A stretch of DNA of 63,140 nucleotides from Microcella alkaliphila (GTDB lineage: Bacteria > Actinomycetota > Actinomycetes > Actinomycetales > Microbacteriaceae), in the NCBI RefSeq assembly GCF_004216855.1, contig NZ_SGXT01000020.1:1-63140 (forward strand), written 5' to 3'. Shown piece after piece: positions 53,171 through 63,140 of this stretch. The notes beneath the pieces are model-generated. The model made no database searches, was not told the DNA's origin, and worked only from the letters and a program-made list of their open reading frames with translations. The position numbers and the translations under genes were made by a program. The first letter of the stretch is position 1; each line of letters opens with the position of its first letter.

Positions 53171-55354
53171 TCAGTCCGACCCGGCGAGCTTCTCTGCGTG
53201 CGACAGTACTCCGCGCATGCCCTCAAAGTAGCCAGCCACGGCGTCACGCTCGACGCGGATCCGGGCGAGGCGCTCCTCGGCGTCGGCGACGAGTTCGGCC
53301 GTGCGCTTCTCGGCGTCGGCGATCATCGCTGCCGCGCGGCGCTCGGCATTCTCGAGCACCTCCCGCGCGGTGGCGTCGGCGGCCGCGCGGCGCTCGTCGG
53401 CCTCGCGCGCGGCGTTCGCATCGAGTTCGGCCGCGAGTTTCCGCGCCTCTGCGGCGCGGGCCTGCGCCGCCGTGAGTTCGGCCGTGGCCTCGTCGAGGTA
53501 CTTCTTCGTCTGCGCCACAGCCTCCTGTTGGCGCGAGAGGTATTCCTTCTCGGCGTCGTCTCGGCGCGCCGATAGCTCCACGTCGAGGTCGACGCGGGCC
53601 TGCTCGGCCTCGCGCGCGAGCCGTGCCGACTGTTCTTCCGCCTCGTGCGTGAGTTGCGCCCGCAGCTTTGCCAGCTGGTCGGTGAGGCTGATCCGCTCGG
53701 TCTCCAGCTCGTGCAGGCGACGTGAGCGCTCGGCGTCGAGTTCGCGCTCGGCGTCGAGGCGGGCCGCCGACAGTTCGCGGTCGAGTGCCTCCCGCCCCGT
53801 GGTCTGCTCGTCAGCGAGCCGTGCACGGGCGGCCTCGATGTCGGCGTCCACCTGCGCGCGGGTCGCGGTGACGTATCGATCGGTGTCGGCCCTGCGCTCG
53901 CTGACCTCGCGGTCGAGCTCGGCGCGGGCGCTCGAAAGTTCTCGTTCGAGGTCGGCGCGGGCGGCGGTAACGTCGCGCTCAAGGTCGGCACGAGCGGCGG
54001 CGATGTCCTGCTCGAGCGCAGCACGCCGCTCGCTGTTCTCACGATCGACGGTGGCGCGGCTTTCGGCGAGTTGGCGTTTCGCTTCGGCGCGAGCGGCGGC
54101 CAGCTCTTGGTCGAGTTCGGTTCGCGCGCGGCTGAGCTCTTGCTCGAGCTCGGCGCGGGCCCGGGCGAGTTCCTGCTCCAGCACGGCGCGGGCGTCGGCG
54201 GCTTCGCGGTCGAGCCCGGCGCGCGCCTCCGCGAGTTCGGTGGCCAGGGCACTGCGCGCCTCGGCCAGTTCGCGCTCGAGGCTCGCGCGGGCCTCGCTCT
54301 GCTCGCGTTCCAGGTCGGCCCGCGTCTCCGCCACCTGGCGGTCGAGGTCGGCGCGCGTCGTCGAGACTTCGGTCGCGAGTTCGGCGCGAGTGCGCCCAGA
54401 CTCCTGGGCGAGGTCGGCGCGCGCGGCGGCCAGCTCCTGCTCGAGCCGGGCGCGTGCATCCGTTAGTTCGGTGTCGAGGGCGGCGCGGGAGCGTGTCTCG
54501 AGCGCGTCGACGGCGGCGCGGCGGCGCTGCTCCTCGGCCTCCCACGACGTGCGCCGCTCCTCGAGCTCAGCGAGCACGCGTTCCCGCTCGCCGACAACCT
54601 CGGACTCGTACTCGGCGCGCTTCGCGGCGAGGTCGGCGTCGAGCTGCTCGCGCTGCGCGGTCGACTCGCTCTCGAACTCGGCGCGTAGGCGCTCGGTGTC
54701 GCGGGCGAGCGCCGCGGCGGCTTCGCGGGCCTCGGCGGCGTCGCGGTCGGCCACGACCCGCAACTCGGCGATCTCACGTTCCGCTTCGGCGCGCAGGGCT
54801 GCCGCCTCGCGCTTCGCGGTCGTGCGCGTCTCGGCCGCCTCCGTGGCGACGGCGCCGCGAATCGCTGCGGCCTCGCGCTCGGCCTCCGCTCGCAGGGTGG
54901 CTGCGTCCGATTCGGCTTGATCGCGCAGGGCCTGCGCGTCGCGGGTCGCCGCGTCGATCGCCTCTTGGGCACGATGGGTGGCGTCGTTGACGAGCTTCTC
55001 GACTCGCGCCGTGGTCTCCTGGTGCAGCGTCTCGGCCTCGGCGCGGGCCTCGTTTCGAACGCGATCGGCGTCGATGTCGGCCTGACTGATGAGCCGGGTC
55101 GACTGCTCTTCGGCGACACGAAGAGTCTGCTCAAGCTTGGAGCCGAGACCGGCGTACGTGGGTCGGCCGACCTCGTCGAGTTCTTCCTGCAGATCTTCGA
55201 TGACCGCCTGCAGGCGCTTCAGCTCTTTCGCGGATTCGGCGCGCTCGGTGTTCGACTGGATGAGCTCGCGTCGCAGCTCTTGCAGGGCGCGGTCGACCTC
55301 ATCACGCTTGTATCCGCGCATCTCGGTGCCGAAGGTCGCGTCATTCGCTGCCAC
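53171..55354 (-). CDS. DivIVA-like giant coiled-coil protein, hendecad repeats
   Basis: 727 residues from a GTG with GGGAGA before it. The N-terminus holds a DivIVA-like motif FGTEMRGYKRDEVDRAL (about 8-24). The rest is one long helix without Pro beyond residue 70. From 298 to 550 it is 23 unbroken 11-residue units of the form xxARAxLExEL. Ala/Glu/Arg make up most of it; no cysteine or tryptophan except one Trp near 271. This fits actinobacterial cytoskeletal filaments such as FilP or Scy linked to polar growth. Strong codon bias creates a false 539-codon ORF on the other strand. Confidence 0.85.
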   Translation of the reverse strand: MAANDATFGTEMRGYKRDEVDRALQELRRELIQSNTERAESAKELKRLQAVIEDLQEELDEVGRPTYAGLGSKLEQTLRVAEEQSTRLISQADIDADRVRNEARAEAETLHQETTARVEKLVNDATHRAQEAIDAATRDAQALRDQAESDAATLRAEAEREAAAIRGAVATEAAETRTTAKREAAALRAEAEREIAELRVVADRDAAEAREAAAALARDTERLRAEFESESTAQREQLDADLAAKRAEYESEVVGERERVLAELEERRTSWEAEEQRRRAAVDALETRSRAALDTELTDARARLEQELAAARADLAQESGRTRAELATEVSTTRADLDRQVAETRADLEREQSEARASLERELAEARSALATELAEARAGLDREAADARAVLEQELARARAELEQELSRARTELDQELAAARAEAKRQLAESRATVDRENSERRAALEQDIAAARADLERDVTAARADLERELSSARAELDREVSERRADTDRYVTATRAQVDADIEAARARLADEQTTGREALDRELSAARLDAERELDAERSRRLHELETERISLTDQLAKLRAQLTHEAEEQSARLAREAEQARVDLDVELSARRDDAEKEYLSRQQEAVAQTKKYLDEATAELTAAQARAAEARKLAAELDANAAREADERRAAADATAREVLENAERRAAAMIADAEKRTAELVADAEERLARIRVERDAVAGYFEGMRGVLSHAEKLAGSD

Positions 55355-55659
55355 GTGTGGTCGTCTCCCGGTGTCGGCGGCTCAACCATCCGAGTGTAAC
55401 GATCCGTGCGCCCTCGTATGGGCCGACAGTCGTTGGAGAACACGCGTGAATGGTGTGACGAGGGGGCCGGTCAGGGACGCCGAGGCGCGCATCCGCTATT
55501 CTGGATTGTCTTTGTTCTGCTGGCCCGCCCCGACCACCGGGGCGACCGCCCGATGACGCGCACCGCCGGTACCCCACGTTTTCGCGGTCCCGCCGCAGTG
55601 TTCACGGCCTCGGGCCGCGCAGCACTCTGCGCGCCGGGTCGGCCGGAAAGGAGAAGCCC
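55355..55659. other. Intergenic region between divergent genes, 305 bp
   Basis: Contains a TATTCT -10-like hexamer at about 55498 reading rightward, then some 150 bases of leader before AAAGGAGA and the GTG at 55660. A ribosome site and GTG for the coiled-coil gene lie at its left end on the other strand. No RNA gene or conserved ORF is seen; small ORFs here lack support. Confidence 0.4.
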
Positions 55660-57540
55660 GTGCGATTTCTTGTCGCCATCGTGCTGTTCGTCGTCGCTCT
55701 CGCGAGCGGCGGCCTCGGACTCGCTCAGCGCACCGTTTTGGCCCCGCCCGACGCGGTGACCTCCGAGTTGCAGCTGTCGTCGACGGCGCCGATCACCGTG
55801 ATCGACGGTGCCGCCTTGAACGCCTACGAGGGCAGCCAGACAATCACGATCGCTGGCGGTGTCGAGGCGCCCGAAACGGATGCTGCTCCCGCGGACCCGA
55901 CGGACGGCGACGCGACCGAGGGCGAGGCCACCGAGGGCGAGGCGACTGAGGGCGAGGCTGCCGAGGGTGACGCCGCCGACGTGGTGACGCAGACCGATGC
56001 CGTTGCCGTGACCTACGGTCGCACTGTCGACGTGCTCGGCTGGGTGGGGCAGGCCCCGTACACGCTCATCACGCTCGACGCGGAGACGGGCGAGCTCGTG
56101 GCGCAAGCGGTGCGCGGCACCGAATCGCAGGTACCGTCTCCGCTGGGAAGCGACCTCTGGTTCGGGGAGTTCGAGGGCGAGGGTGACCTCGGTCTCACGC
56201 TGAACGTGCCGGCCGACGTGTCGCTTCTCGTCGTGTCTGACGGCACGCTGCCGGCCCCGCAGGGCTACACGGTGACCTGGCCACTCGACTCGTCGACGCC
56301 GTATTCGGGGTGGCTGATCCTCGCCGGCATCGCCTTCATGGTGCTCGGCTTCATCGCCCTCTTGTGGGGGCTGTTCCACTGGCGCCGCCAGCGCGGCCCG
56401 CGCCGCAAGACGCCCCGCATGCCGAAGGTGCCCCGCCCTTCGCGTTATCGCCCCACCCGCCCGCGGGCGGCGATCGCGCGCCCCAAGGGTCGCCGCGCGA
56501 TCGGCCGGGGCATGGTCGTTCCGGCTTTGGCCCTCGGCACGGCCCTGACGCTCGGTGCCTGCACGGCCGACGGTGTCATGACGTTCGGGCCGAGCCCCAG
56601 TCCGTCGGCCAGTGAACCGAGCGAGGAGCTGGTGACCCCGCCGATCGCCGTCAACGAGCGTCAGTTGGAGCGCATCGTCGCCCGCATCGGCGACCGGATC
56701 GCGCAGGCCGACAGCGACCTCGACGCTGACCTCGCCGCGACGCGCATGGCGGGCCCGGCGCTGGAGCTGCGCCAGGCGAGTTATGCCATTCGCGCGCAGG
56801 ACTCTGAGTTGGGCGCTCTTCCCGCCATCCCGGTCGGCAACGTCCGCGTCGCCCTGCCGCAGCAGACCGACATCTGGCCGCGCACGGTGTTCGCCGTGGT
56901 GGAGGACGCCGAGGACGAGACGCTGCCGCCGCTCGCCATGGTGCTCATCCAGGAGGACCCGCGCAGCCAGTACAAGGTGCACTACGCGCTCACGGTGGTG
57001 CCAGCGAACCCGTTCCCCAACAGTCCTCCGGCGAGTCTCGGCACCGCGAGACTTCCGGCCGACACCCCGCTGTTGTCGGTCGTGCCGCAAGAACTCGCTC
57101 CGGCCTATGCCGAAGTCCTGCTCGCGGGAACGGAGAGCGAAGGGGCTGCTCTGTTCGACCTCGAGAGTGACGTACTTATTGACCAGATCGGCGCCACGGC
57201 CAAGGCCGAGCGGGCCGCCTCGCTGCCGGAGACGGCGGAGATCTCGTTCTCCAATGCGCTCGGCGAGGGGGAGACGATCGTTCTCGCGACGGAGGACACC
57301 GGCGGTTTCGTCACGGCGTACATCATCGAAACCGAGACGGTCACCCCGATTCAGGATGGCGCTGCCGTCAATGCCAGCGGTGCCGTCCAGGCGCTGTCGG
57401 GCGTCGAGCAAAGCACGAACGGCATCGTGGCCCGCTACGGCGTGCAGCTGCTGTTCTACGTGCCGCCGCTCGGCAGCGACGCCCCCGTTCTCTTGCTCGG
57501 CTACACCCAGGGACTCATTTCAGCTTCGGAGGTATCGTGA
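55660..57540 (+). CDS. Membrane protein with internal lipobox, possible gene fusion
   Basis: 626 residues. Segment 1 (1-22) is a signal anchor, then an extracytoplasmic domain of about 190 residues with a four-fold ATEGE repeat (85-104). Segment 2 at about 217-240 (WLILAGIAFMVLGFIALLW) is followed by a very basic loop (RRQRGPRRKTPR). Then comes MVVPALALGTALTLGACTADG, which reads exactly like a lipoprotein signal with lipobox LGAC and Cys301. The last 320 residues are an exported-looking domain. No known catalytic motif. GTGA overlap with the thioredoxin-TPR gene. Confidence 0.7.
   Translation: MRFLVAIVLFVVALASGGLGLAQRTVLAPPDAVTSELQLSSTAPITVIDGAALNAYEGSQTITIAGGVEAPETDAAPADPTDGDATEGEATEGEATEGEAAEGDAADVVTQTDAVAVTYGRTVDVLGWVGQAPYTLITLDAETGELVAQAVRGTESQVPSPLGSDLWFGEFEGEGDLGLTLNVPADVSLLVVSDGTLPAPQGYTVTWPLDSSTPYSGWLILAGIAFMVLGFIALLWGLFHWRRQRGPRRKTPRMPKVPRPSRYRPTRPRAAIARPKGRRAIGRGMVVPALALGTALTLGACTADGVMTFGPSPSPSASEPSEELVTPPIAVNERQLERIVARIGDRIAQADSDLDADLAATRMAGPALELRQASYAIRAQDSELGALPAIPVGNVRVALPQQTDIWPRTVFAVVEDAEDETLPPLAMVLIQEDPRSQYKVHYALTVVPANPFPNSPPASLGTARLPADTPLLSVVPQELAPAYAEVLLAGTESEGAALFDLESDVLIDQIGATAKAERAASLPETAEISFSNALGEGETIVLATEDTGGFVTAYIIETETVTPIQDGAAVNASGAVQALSGVEQSTNGIVARYGVQLLFYVPPLGSDAPVLLLGYTQGLISASEVS
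55912..55971 (+). repeat. Four tandem 15-bp repeats coding for ATEGE
   Basis: Three copies of a 15-base unit (Ala-Thr-Glu-Gly-Glu) and a fourth diverged copy (Ala-Ala-Glu-Gly-Asp) inside the membrane fusion gene. Silent changes between units show they are not recent. Copy number may vary between strains. Confidence 0.7.
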
Positions 57541-58547
57541 CCGACGCGTCGTTGAATCCGGCCAGCCTGCGCGGCGCCGTTGACCTGTCGTCGCTCGTGC
57601 GGCAGGCGCAGCAGCCGCCTGCAGCCCGCCCAGCCGCGCCCGCACCCGGCGGTTCGGCGCCGGGGAGCCCCGCCGGTCCGGGAGCCTCGGGTTCGGCACC
57701 CGGTGGCGACGGTGCGGCCGCACCCGCCGTCTCGGCACCCATCGTGTCGGAGGCCGACGACCAGAGCTTCGGCCACGCCGTCGAGCTGTCGCGCACCGTG
57801 CCGGTGATCGTCGAGTTCTACGGCGGCGGCATCGAGCCCCTCCTCCCGGCCATCGTCGAGAGCTACGGCGGCCGCCTCGCACTGATCACCGTCGACGGCA
57901 ACCGCTCGCCGCAGGTCGCCCAGGCGTTCCAGATCACCCAGGTGCCGGCGGTGGTGGCTCTCATCGGCGGACGCCCCGTGCCGCTGTTCGTGGGTATGGC
58001 CGCCGAGGACGAGGTGCGCGGAGTGTTCGAGCAGGTGCTCGAGCTGGCCTCCCAGAACGGGCTGACCGGCACCATCGGCGGGGCAACGGAGACTGGCGCC
58101 GAGGGCGCCGACGCAGAGCCCGTGGAGCAGCCTCTGCCGCCGCTCCACCAGGAGGCCTACGACGCCGTCGCGCGCGGCGACCTGGATGCGGCGATCACCG
58201 CCTTCGAGACGGCGATCGCCCAGAATCCCCGCGATGACGACGCCGTCGCCGGGCTCGCGCAGGTGTCGCTCCTGAAGCGGCTGGAGGGCGCGGACGCGGC
58301 GGCGGTCCGCAGTGCCGCTGCCGAGCATCCCGACAGCGCGGACGCGCAGTTGGCGATCGCCGACCTGGATGTCAGCGGCGGTCACGTGGAGGACGCGTTC
58401 GCGCGCCTGCTGACCGTCTTCCCCCGGCTCGATGCCGACGGCAAGGCGGCCGTGCGCACGCGCATGCTCGACTACTTTCAGCTGGTCGGCGCCGACGATC
58501 CACGCGTTGTCGCCGCGCGGCGTCAGCTCACCAACCTTCTCTACTAG
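57537..58547 (+). CDS. Thioredoxin-TPR protein (CnoX/YbbN-like) without active-site cysteines
   Basis: 336 residues. After a 65-residue Pro/Ala/Gly-rich linker comes a thioredoxin fold (about 75-180); the WCGPC site is replaced by [10 protein letters not shown] and there is no cysteine, but cis-Pro in QVPAVV is kept. TPR-like helices follow ([20 protein letters not shown] and so on). Members act as holdase chaperones for nascent or chlorinated proteins; without cysteines only a redox-free role is likely. GTG start overlaps the fusion gene. The stop CTAG is shared with glgB on the other strand. Confidence 0.88.
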   Translation: MTDASLNPASLRGAVDLSSLVRQAQQPPAARPAAPAPGGSAPGSPAGPGASGSAPGGDGAAAPAVSAPIVSEADDQSFGHAVELSRTVPVIVEFYGGGIEPLLPAIVESYGGRLALITVDGNRSPQVAQAFQITQVPAVVALIGGRPVPLFVGMAAEDEVRGVFEQVLELASQNGLTGTIGGATETGAEGADAEPVEQPLPPLHQEAYDAVARGDLDAAITAFETAIAQNPRDDDAVAGLAQVSLLKRLEGADAAAVRSAAAEHPDSADAQLAIADLDVSGGHVEDAFARLLTVFPRLDADGKAAVRTRMLDYFQLVGADDPRVVAARRQLTNLLY

Positions 58548-60735
58548 CCTTCGGGCTGTAGCCAGAGCCCCGCGAGCGGGGGGAGGGTCAGCTCGACCGA
58601 GGCGGGGTGGCCGCCCCACGGGGTGTCGTCGCCCTCGACCGCGCCGAGGTTGCCGACTCCGGAACCGCCGTAGTCGGTCGCGTCGGTGTTGACGACCTCG
58701 CGCCAGCGGCCCGCGTGCGGCAGCGGCAGGCGGTACGGGCCGACCGGGTTGCCGCTGAAGTTGAACGCGCACACCGTCGGCGGCTCGTCGCCATCACCGC
58801 GGCGCAGGAACGCAATCACGTTGTTGCCCGCGTCGCCGCCCTCCAGCCACTCGAAACCGTCGGGCGTGTTGTCCCGCTGCCAGAGCGACGGCGAGTCGCG
58901 GTAGACGCGGTTCAGCTGCCGCACGAGGCTCAGGAGCCCCTGATGCACGGGCTGGTCGAGGATCCACCAGTCGAGGCCGCGCTCTTCGCTCCACTCGCTC
59001 GGCTGGCCGAACTCTTGACCCATGAACAGCAGCTGCTTGCCGGGGTGCGCCCACATGAACGACAGGTAGGCGCGCACGTTGGCGAGCTTCTGCCACTGGT
59101 CGCCGGGCATCTTGTGCAGCAGGGAACCCTTGCCGTGCACGACCTCGTCGTGGCTGATCGGCAGCATGAAGTTCTCGCTGAACGCGTACAGGAAGCTGAA
59201 GGTGATCTCGCCGTGGTGGTGCGAGCGCCACATGGGGTTGCGCTGGAAGTACGACAGGGTGTCGTGCATCCAGCCCATGTTCCACTTCATGCCGAAGCCG
59301 AGACCGCCCGCATCGGTGGGGCGGCTCACGCCGGGGTACGAGGTCGACTCTTCGGCGATCATGATGATGCCGGGCTGGCGTTTGTAGGCCGTCGCGGTCG
59401 CCTCCTGGAGGAACGCGATCGCCTCGAGGTTTTCGCGGCCGCCGTGCTGGTTCGGCAGCCACTGACCCTCCGCGCGTGAGTAGTCGAGGTACAGCATGCT
59501 CGCCACGGCGTCGACGCGCAGGCCGTCGATGTGGAACTCCTCCAGCCAGTACAGCGCGTTCGCGACGAGGAAGTTGCGCACCTGGCTGCGGCCGAAGTCG
59601 AAAATGTAGGTGCCCCAGTCGGGGTGCTCGCCGCGCCGCGGGTCGGGATGCTCGTACAGCGCGACGCCGTCGAATCGGCCGAGTGCCCACTCGTCTTTCG
59701 GGAAGTGGGCGGGCACCCAGTCCATGATCACGCCGATGCCGGCCTGGTGCAGCCGGTCGATGAGGTACCGCAGGTCGTCGGGGTGACCAAAGCGCGAGGT
59801 GGGGGCGAAGTAGCCGGTCACCTGATAGCCCCAGCTCGGGCCATACGGGTGCTCGGCGAGCGGCAGGAACTCGACGTGCGTGAATCCGGTGTGCTCGAGG
59901 TACTCGATCAGCGGGTCGGCGATGTCGCGGTACCCGAGCCCCGGCTTCCACGATCCGAGGTGCAGCTCGTACACGCTCATGGGGCCGTTGTGCGGGTCGC
60001 GAGCGGCGCGGGCCGCCATCCAGTCGCCGTCGTTCCAGCTGTAGGTGCTGTCGCCGACGACCGACGCGGTGGCGGGCGGCACCTCGGTGTAGCGGGCCAT
60101 GGGGTCGGCGCGCTTCACCCACTCGCCCGACGGGGCCAGCAGCTCGAACTTGTAGGTCGAACCGGCCCCGAGGCCCGGCACGAACAGCTCCCACACCCCG
60201 TTGTCGTCGAGGCGGCGCATGGCGTGCAGTGCGCCGTTCCAGTCGTTGAAGTCGCCGACGACGCGGGCTGCCTGCGCGTGCGGGGCCCAGACGCTGAACC
60301 CGGTGCCCTCGACGCCCTCGTGGGTCTTCTTGTGCGCGCCGAGCACCTGCCACAGCTGCTCGTGCCGGCCCTCTGCCCAGAGGTACAGGTCGACTTCGCC
60401 GACGCTCGGCACAAAGCGATACGGGTCGTCGGCGTGCCAATCGGGCCCGCCGTCGTAGGTGGTGTGCACTGTGTAGGCCTGGCCGTCGGCCGGCCCGCCG
60501 GGAAGGAGGCCGTGCCAGAGGCCGTCGGCGTCGTGCTCGAGAGGGTGCCGTGTTCCGTCGGCGCGCTCGATTGTGACGCTCGCCGCCAGCGGCCGCAGCA
60601 CGCGCACGAGCCAGCCGCCGTCGACGGCGCGCTGCCCGAGTGCATCATGCGGTTGCGGGTGCCGCGCCTCAACGAGCGCCTTCCGGTGGTCGGGGTGCAG
60701 GGTCGGGATGCGCGGTGCCGGCTTCTTCGTAGCCA

Positions 60736-60736
<1 letters not shown>
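58544..60736 (-). CDS. glgB: 1,4-alpha-glucan branching enzyme
   Basis: 730 residues from the ATG at 60736, which overlaps the glgE stop by one base (TGATG); a longer ORF to 60820 lies inside glgE. Two N-terminal beta domains (carbohydrate-binding module 48) are followed by the GH13 barrel with nucleophile in [17 protein letters not shown] and acid-base Glu in IMIAEEST, then [17 protein letters not shown]. It adds alpha-1,6 branches to glucans built by GlgE. The pair is translationally coupled. Confidence 0.96.
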
Positions 60737-62754
<2,018 letters not shown>

Positions 62755-62760
62755 CCCTCG

Positions 62761-62766
62761 ACCGTA
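62761..62766 (-). promoter_or_regulatory. Probable -10 element, leaderless glgE-glgB transcript
   Basis: On the minus strand TACGGT is followed by six bases and the glgE GTG, with no separate ribosome site beyond the G-rich spacer. Confidence 0.35.
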
Positions 62767-62843
62767 CCCGTCGACCGGCGGCGCCGGGAGGGGGGGGGGT
62801 GGCGCGACCCCCGAACGAGTGTCCGCACTTGAGGGGACAAAAT

Positions 62844-62861
62844 GTACCCCGGCCGGGGTAC
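62844..62861. promoter_or_regulatory. Perfect 18-bp palindrome upstream of glgE
   Basis: GTACCCCGGCCGGGGTAC is fully self-complementary. It lies 90 bp before glgE in the spacer facing the IS element. It may be an operator, a hairpin end of a lost transcript or a chance result of high GC; no regulator is nearby. Confidence 0.4.
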
Positions 62862-63051
62862 GCGAATTCTTGTCATTACCCTTGCGAAGCGCACCTAGCC
62901 GAGTAACGTGACATTCGGAAATCGAATACGGCGGAATACCCGAATCCGCATCATTCGCCCGAACCTCACGCAGCGACCCGAGCGCCTGCGTGAACCAGGA
63001 CCGTGACTCGCAATCCCCCCAACGCGAGGCCGGTCCTGTTCGGCGTTAACG

Positions 63052-63060
63052 GGCTCTTCG
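63052..63060. repeat. ISL3 terminal inverted repeat, left end of the right-hand IS
   Basis: GGCTCTTCG directly next to the transposase stop codon, the usual ISL3-family end. The matching base at the left end of the window reads GGCTCATCG on the opposite strand. Bases flanking the two ends show no shared 8-bp duplication, so they are not one composite element. Confidence 0.5.
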
Positions 63061-63140
63061 TCATGAAGCGGGGGTAGGGGCTGTTCGCCAGGGCTTGTGG
63101 CCGCCGGCGGCGAGCAGGATCCGCAGCCGGTAGTTGTCGA
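63061..63140 (-). CDS. ISL3-family transposase, C-terminal end (partial)
   Basis: On the minus strand the last 25 codons read DNYRLRILLAAGGHKPW and a short tail before TGA. The DNYRxRxLLxAGG motif is again the C-terminal end of ISL3-type transposases but differs from the copy at the left end, so two separate elements are present. The rest lies beyond the window. Confidence 0.55.
   Translation of the reverse strand, partial: DNYRLRILLAAGGHKPWRTAPTPAS

Larger units (their letters stand above)
62755..63051. other. Intergenic region between glgE and the right-hand IS
   Basis: About 297 bp with no convincing gene. A run of nine G begins near 62791. A perfect palindrome stands at 62844-62861. Bases 62860-62975 are less GC-rich than their surroundings. 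A 32-codon ORF from GTG 62908 lacks a ribosome site and is not called. Confidence 0.5.

Noticed and set aside
53301-54920. 539-codon ORF on the plus strand, Ser/Ala/Arg-rich
   Set aside because: Exact antisense of the coiled-coil gene; its composition is the mirror of Ala/Glu/Arg codons in high-GC DNA and it has no start signal or known domain.
55912-55971. Short tandem repeat considered as a CRISPR-like or regulatory array
   Set aside because: Unit is 15 bp, in frame and codes for ATEGE; there are no spacers.
55471-57411. 646-codon ORF on the minus strand opposite the membrane fusion gene
   Set aside because: No start signal and a composition typical of shadow frames; the plus strand has a ribosome site and signal sequences.
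62908-63006. 32-codon ORF starting with GTG near the right-hand IS
   Set aside because: No ribosome site, no hydrophobic or known motif; likely chance.

Overview
The window is 63 kb of high-GC, gene-dense DNA from an actinobacterium. Family Microbacteriaceae is the most likely source, inferred from gene order, GTG starts, DivIVA-type proteins, a DUF4233 protein after folC, an ileS T-box with a very short stem I, and the GlgE pathway. No rRNA, tRNA, CRISPR array or prophage was seen. Both extreme ends carry the 3' end of an ISL3-type transposase gene with a GGCTC-type inverted repeat, so the window probably lies between two insertion sequences, or is a draft contig that stops at repeats.

Layout. 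1-8300: accessory genes (BenE transporter, a membrane protein with a ribbon-helix-helix-like tail, an Eis-like acetyltransferase, a methionine- and cysteine-rich copper-storage-like protein, an M3 peptidase, an ArsR-type regulator behind a 14-bp-period repeat array, a GNAT). 8309-10897: valS. 11116-15179: a type III restriction-modification pair (mod/res). 15244-19251: a metabolite:H+ symporter and a secreted rhamnogalacturonan lyase with a LacI-type operator. 19380-25108: T-box, ileS, folC, DUF4233 protein, ndk. 25172-31707: ftsY, ffh, amidase, rpsP, KH protein, rimM, trmD. 31691-33114: map and a TetR regulator on the other strand. 33339-39843: rplS, lepB, rnhB, DUF2469, yraN, comM, dprA, phosphoesterase. 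39847-43561: MarR regulator, MMPL exporter, xerC. 43590-50233: M23 protein, rpsB, tsf, pyrH, EamA transporter, frr, cdsA, DivIVA-domain protein. 50280-55354: cell-wall and polar-growth genes, including a very long coiled coil built on 11-residue repeats. 55660-62754: an unusual membrane/lipoprotein-like fusion with a cysteine-free thioredoxin-TPR protein, convergent with glgB-glgE.

Much of the window is core translation, secretion and envelope machinery, with many 4-bp ATGA/GTGA overlaps showing translational coupling. The accessory parts (1-8300, mod/res, the rhamnogalacturonan locus, MarR/MMPL) are inserted between these blocks. At least ten genes have a TANNNT -10 hexamer only 6-9 bases before the start codon and no ribosome binding site, so leaderless transcription appears common.

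No wholly new multi-gene system is proven here. The best candidates for something undescribed are the repeat-controlled ArsR plus small membrane protein pair, the Met/Cys-rich protein, the hendecad coiled-coil DivIVA-like protein, and the fusion plus cysteine-free thioredoxin pair.
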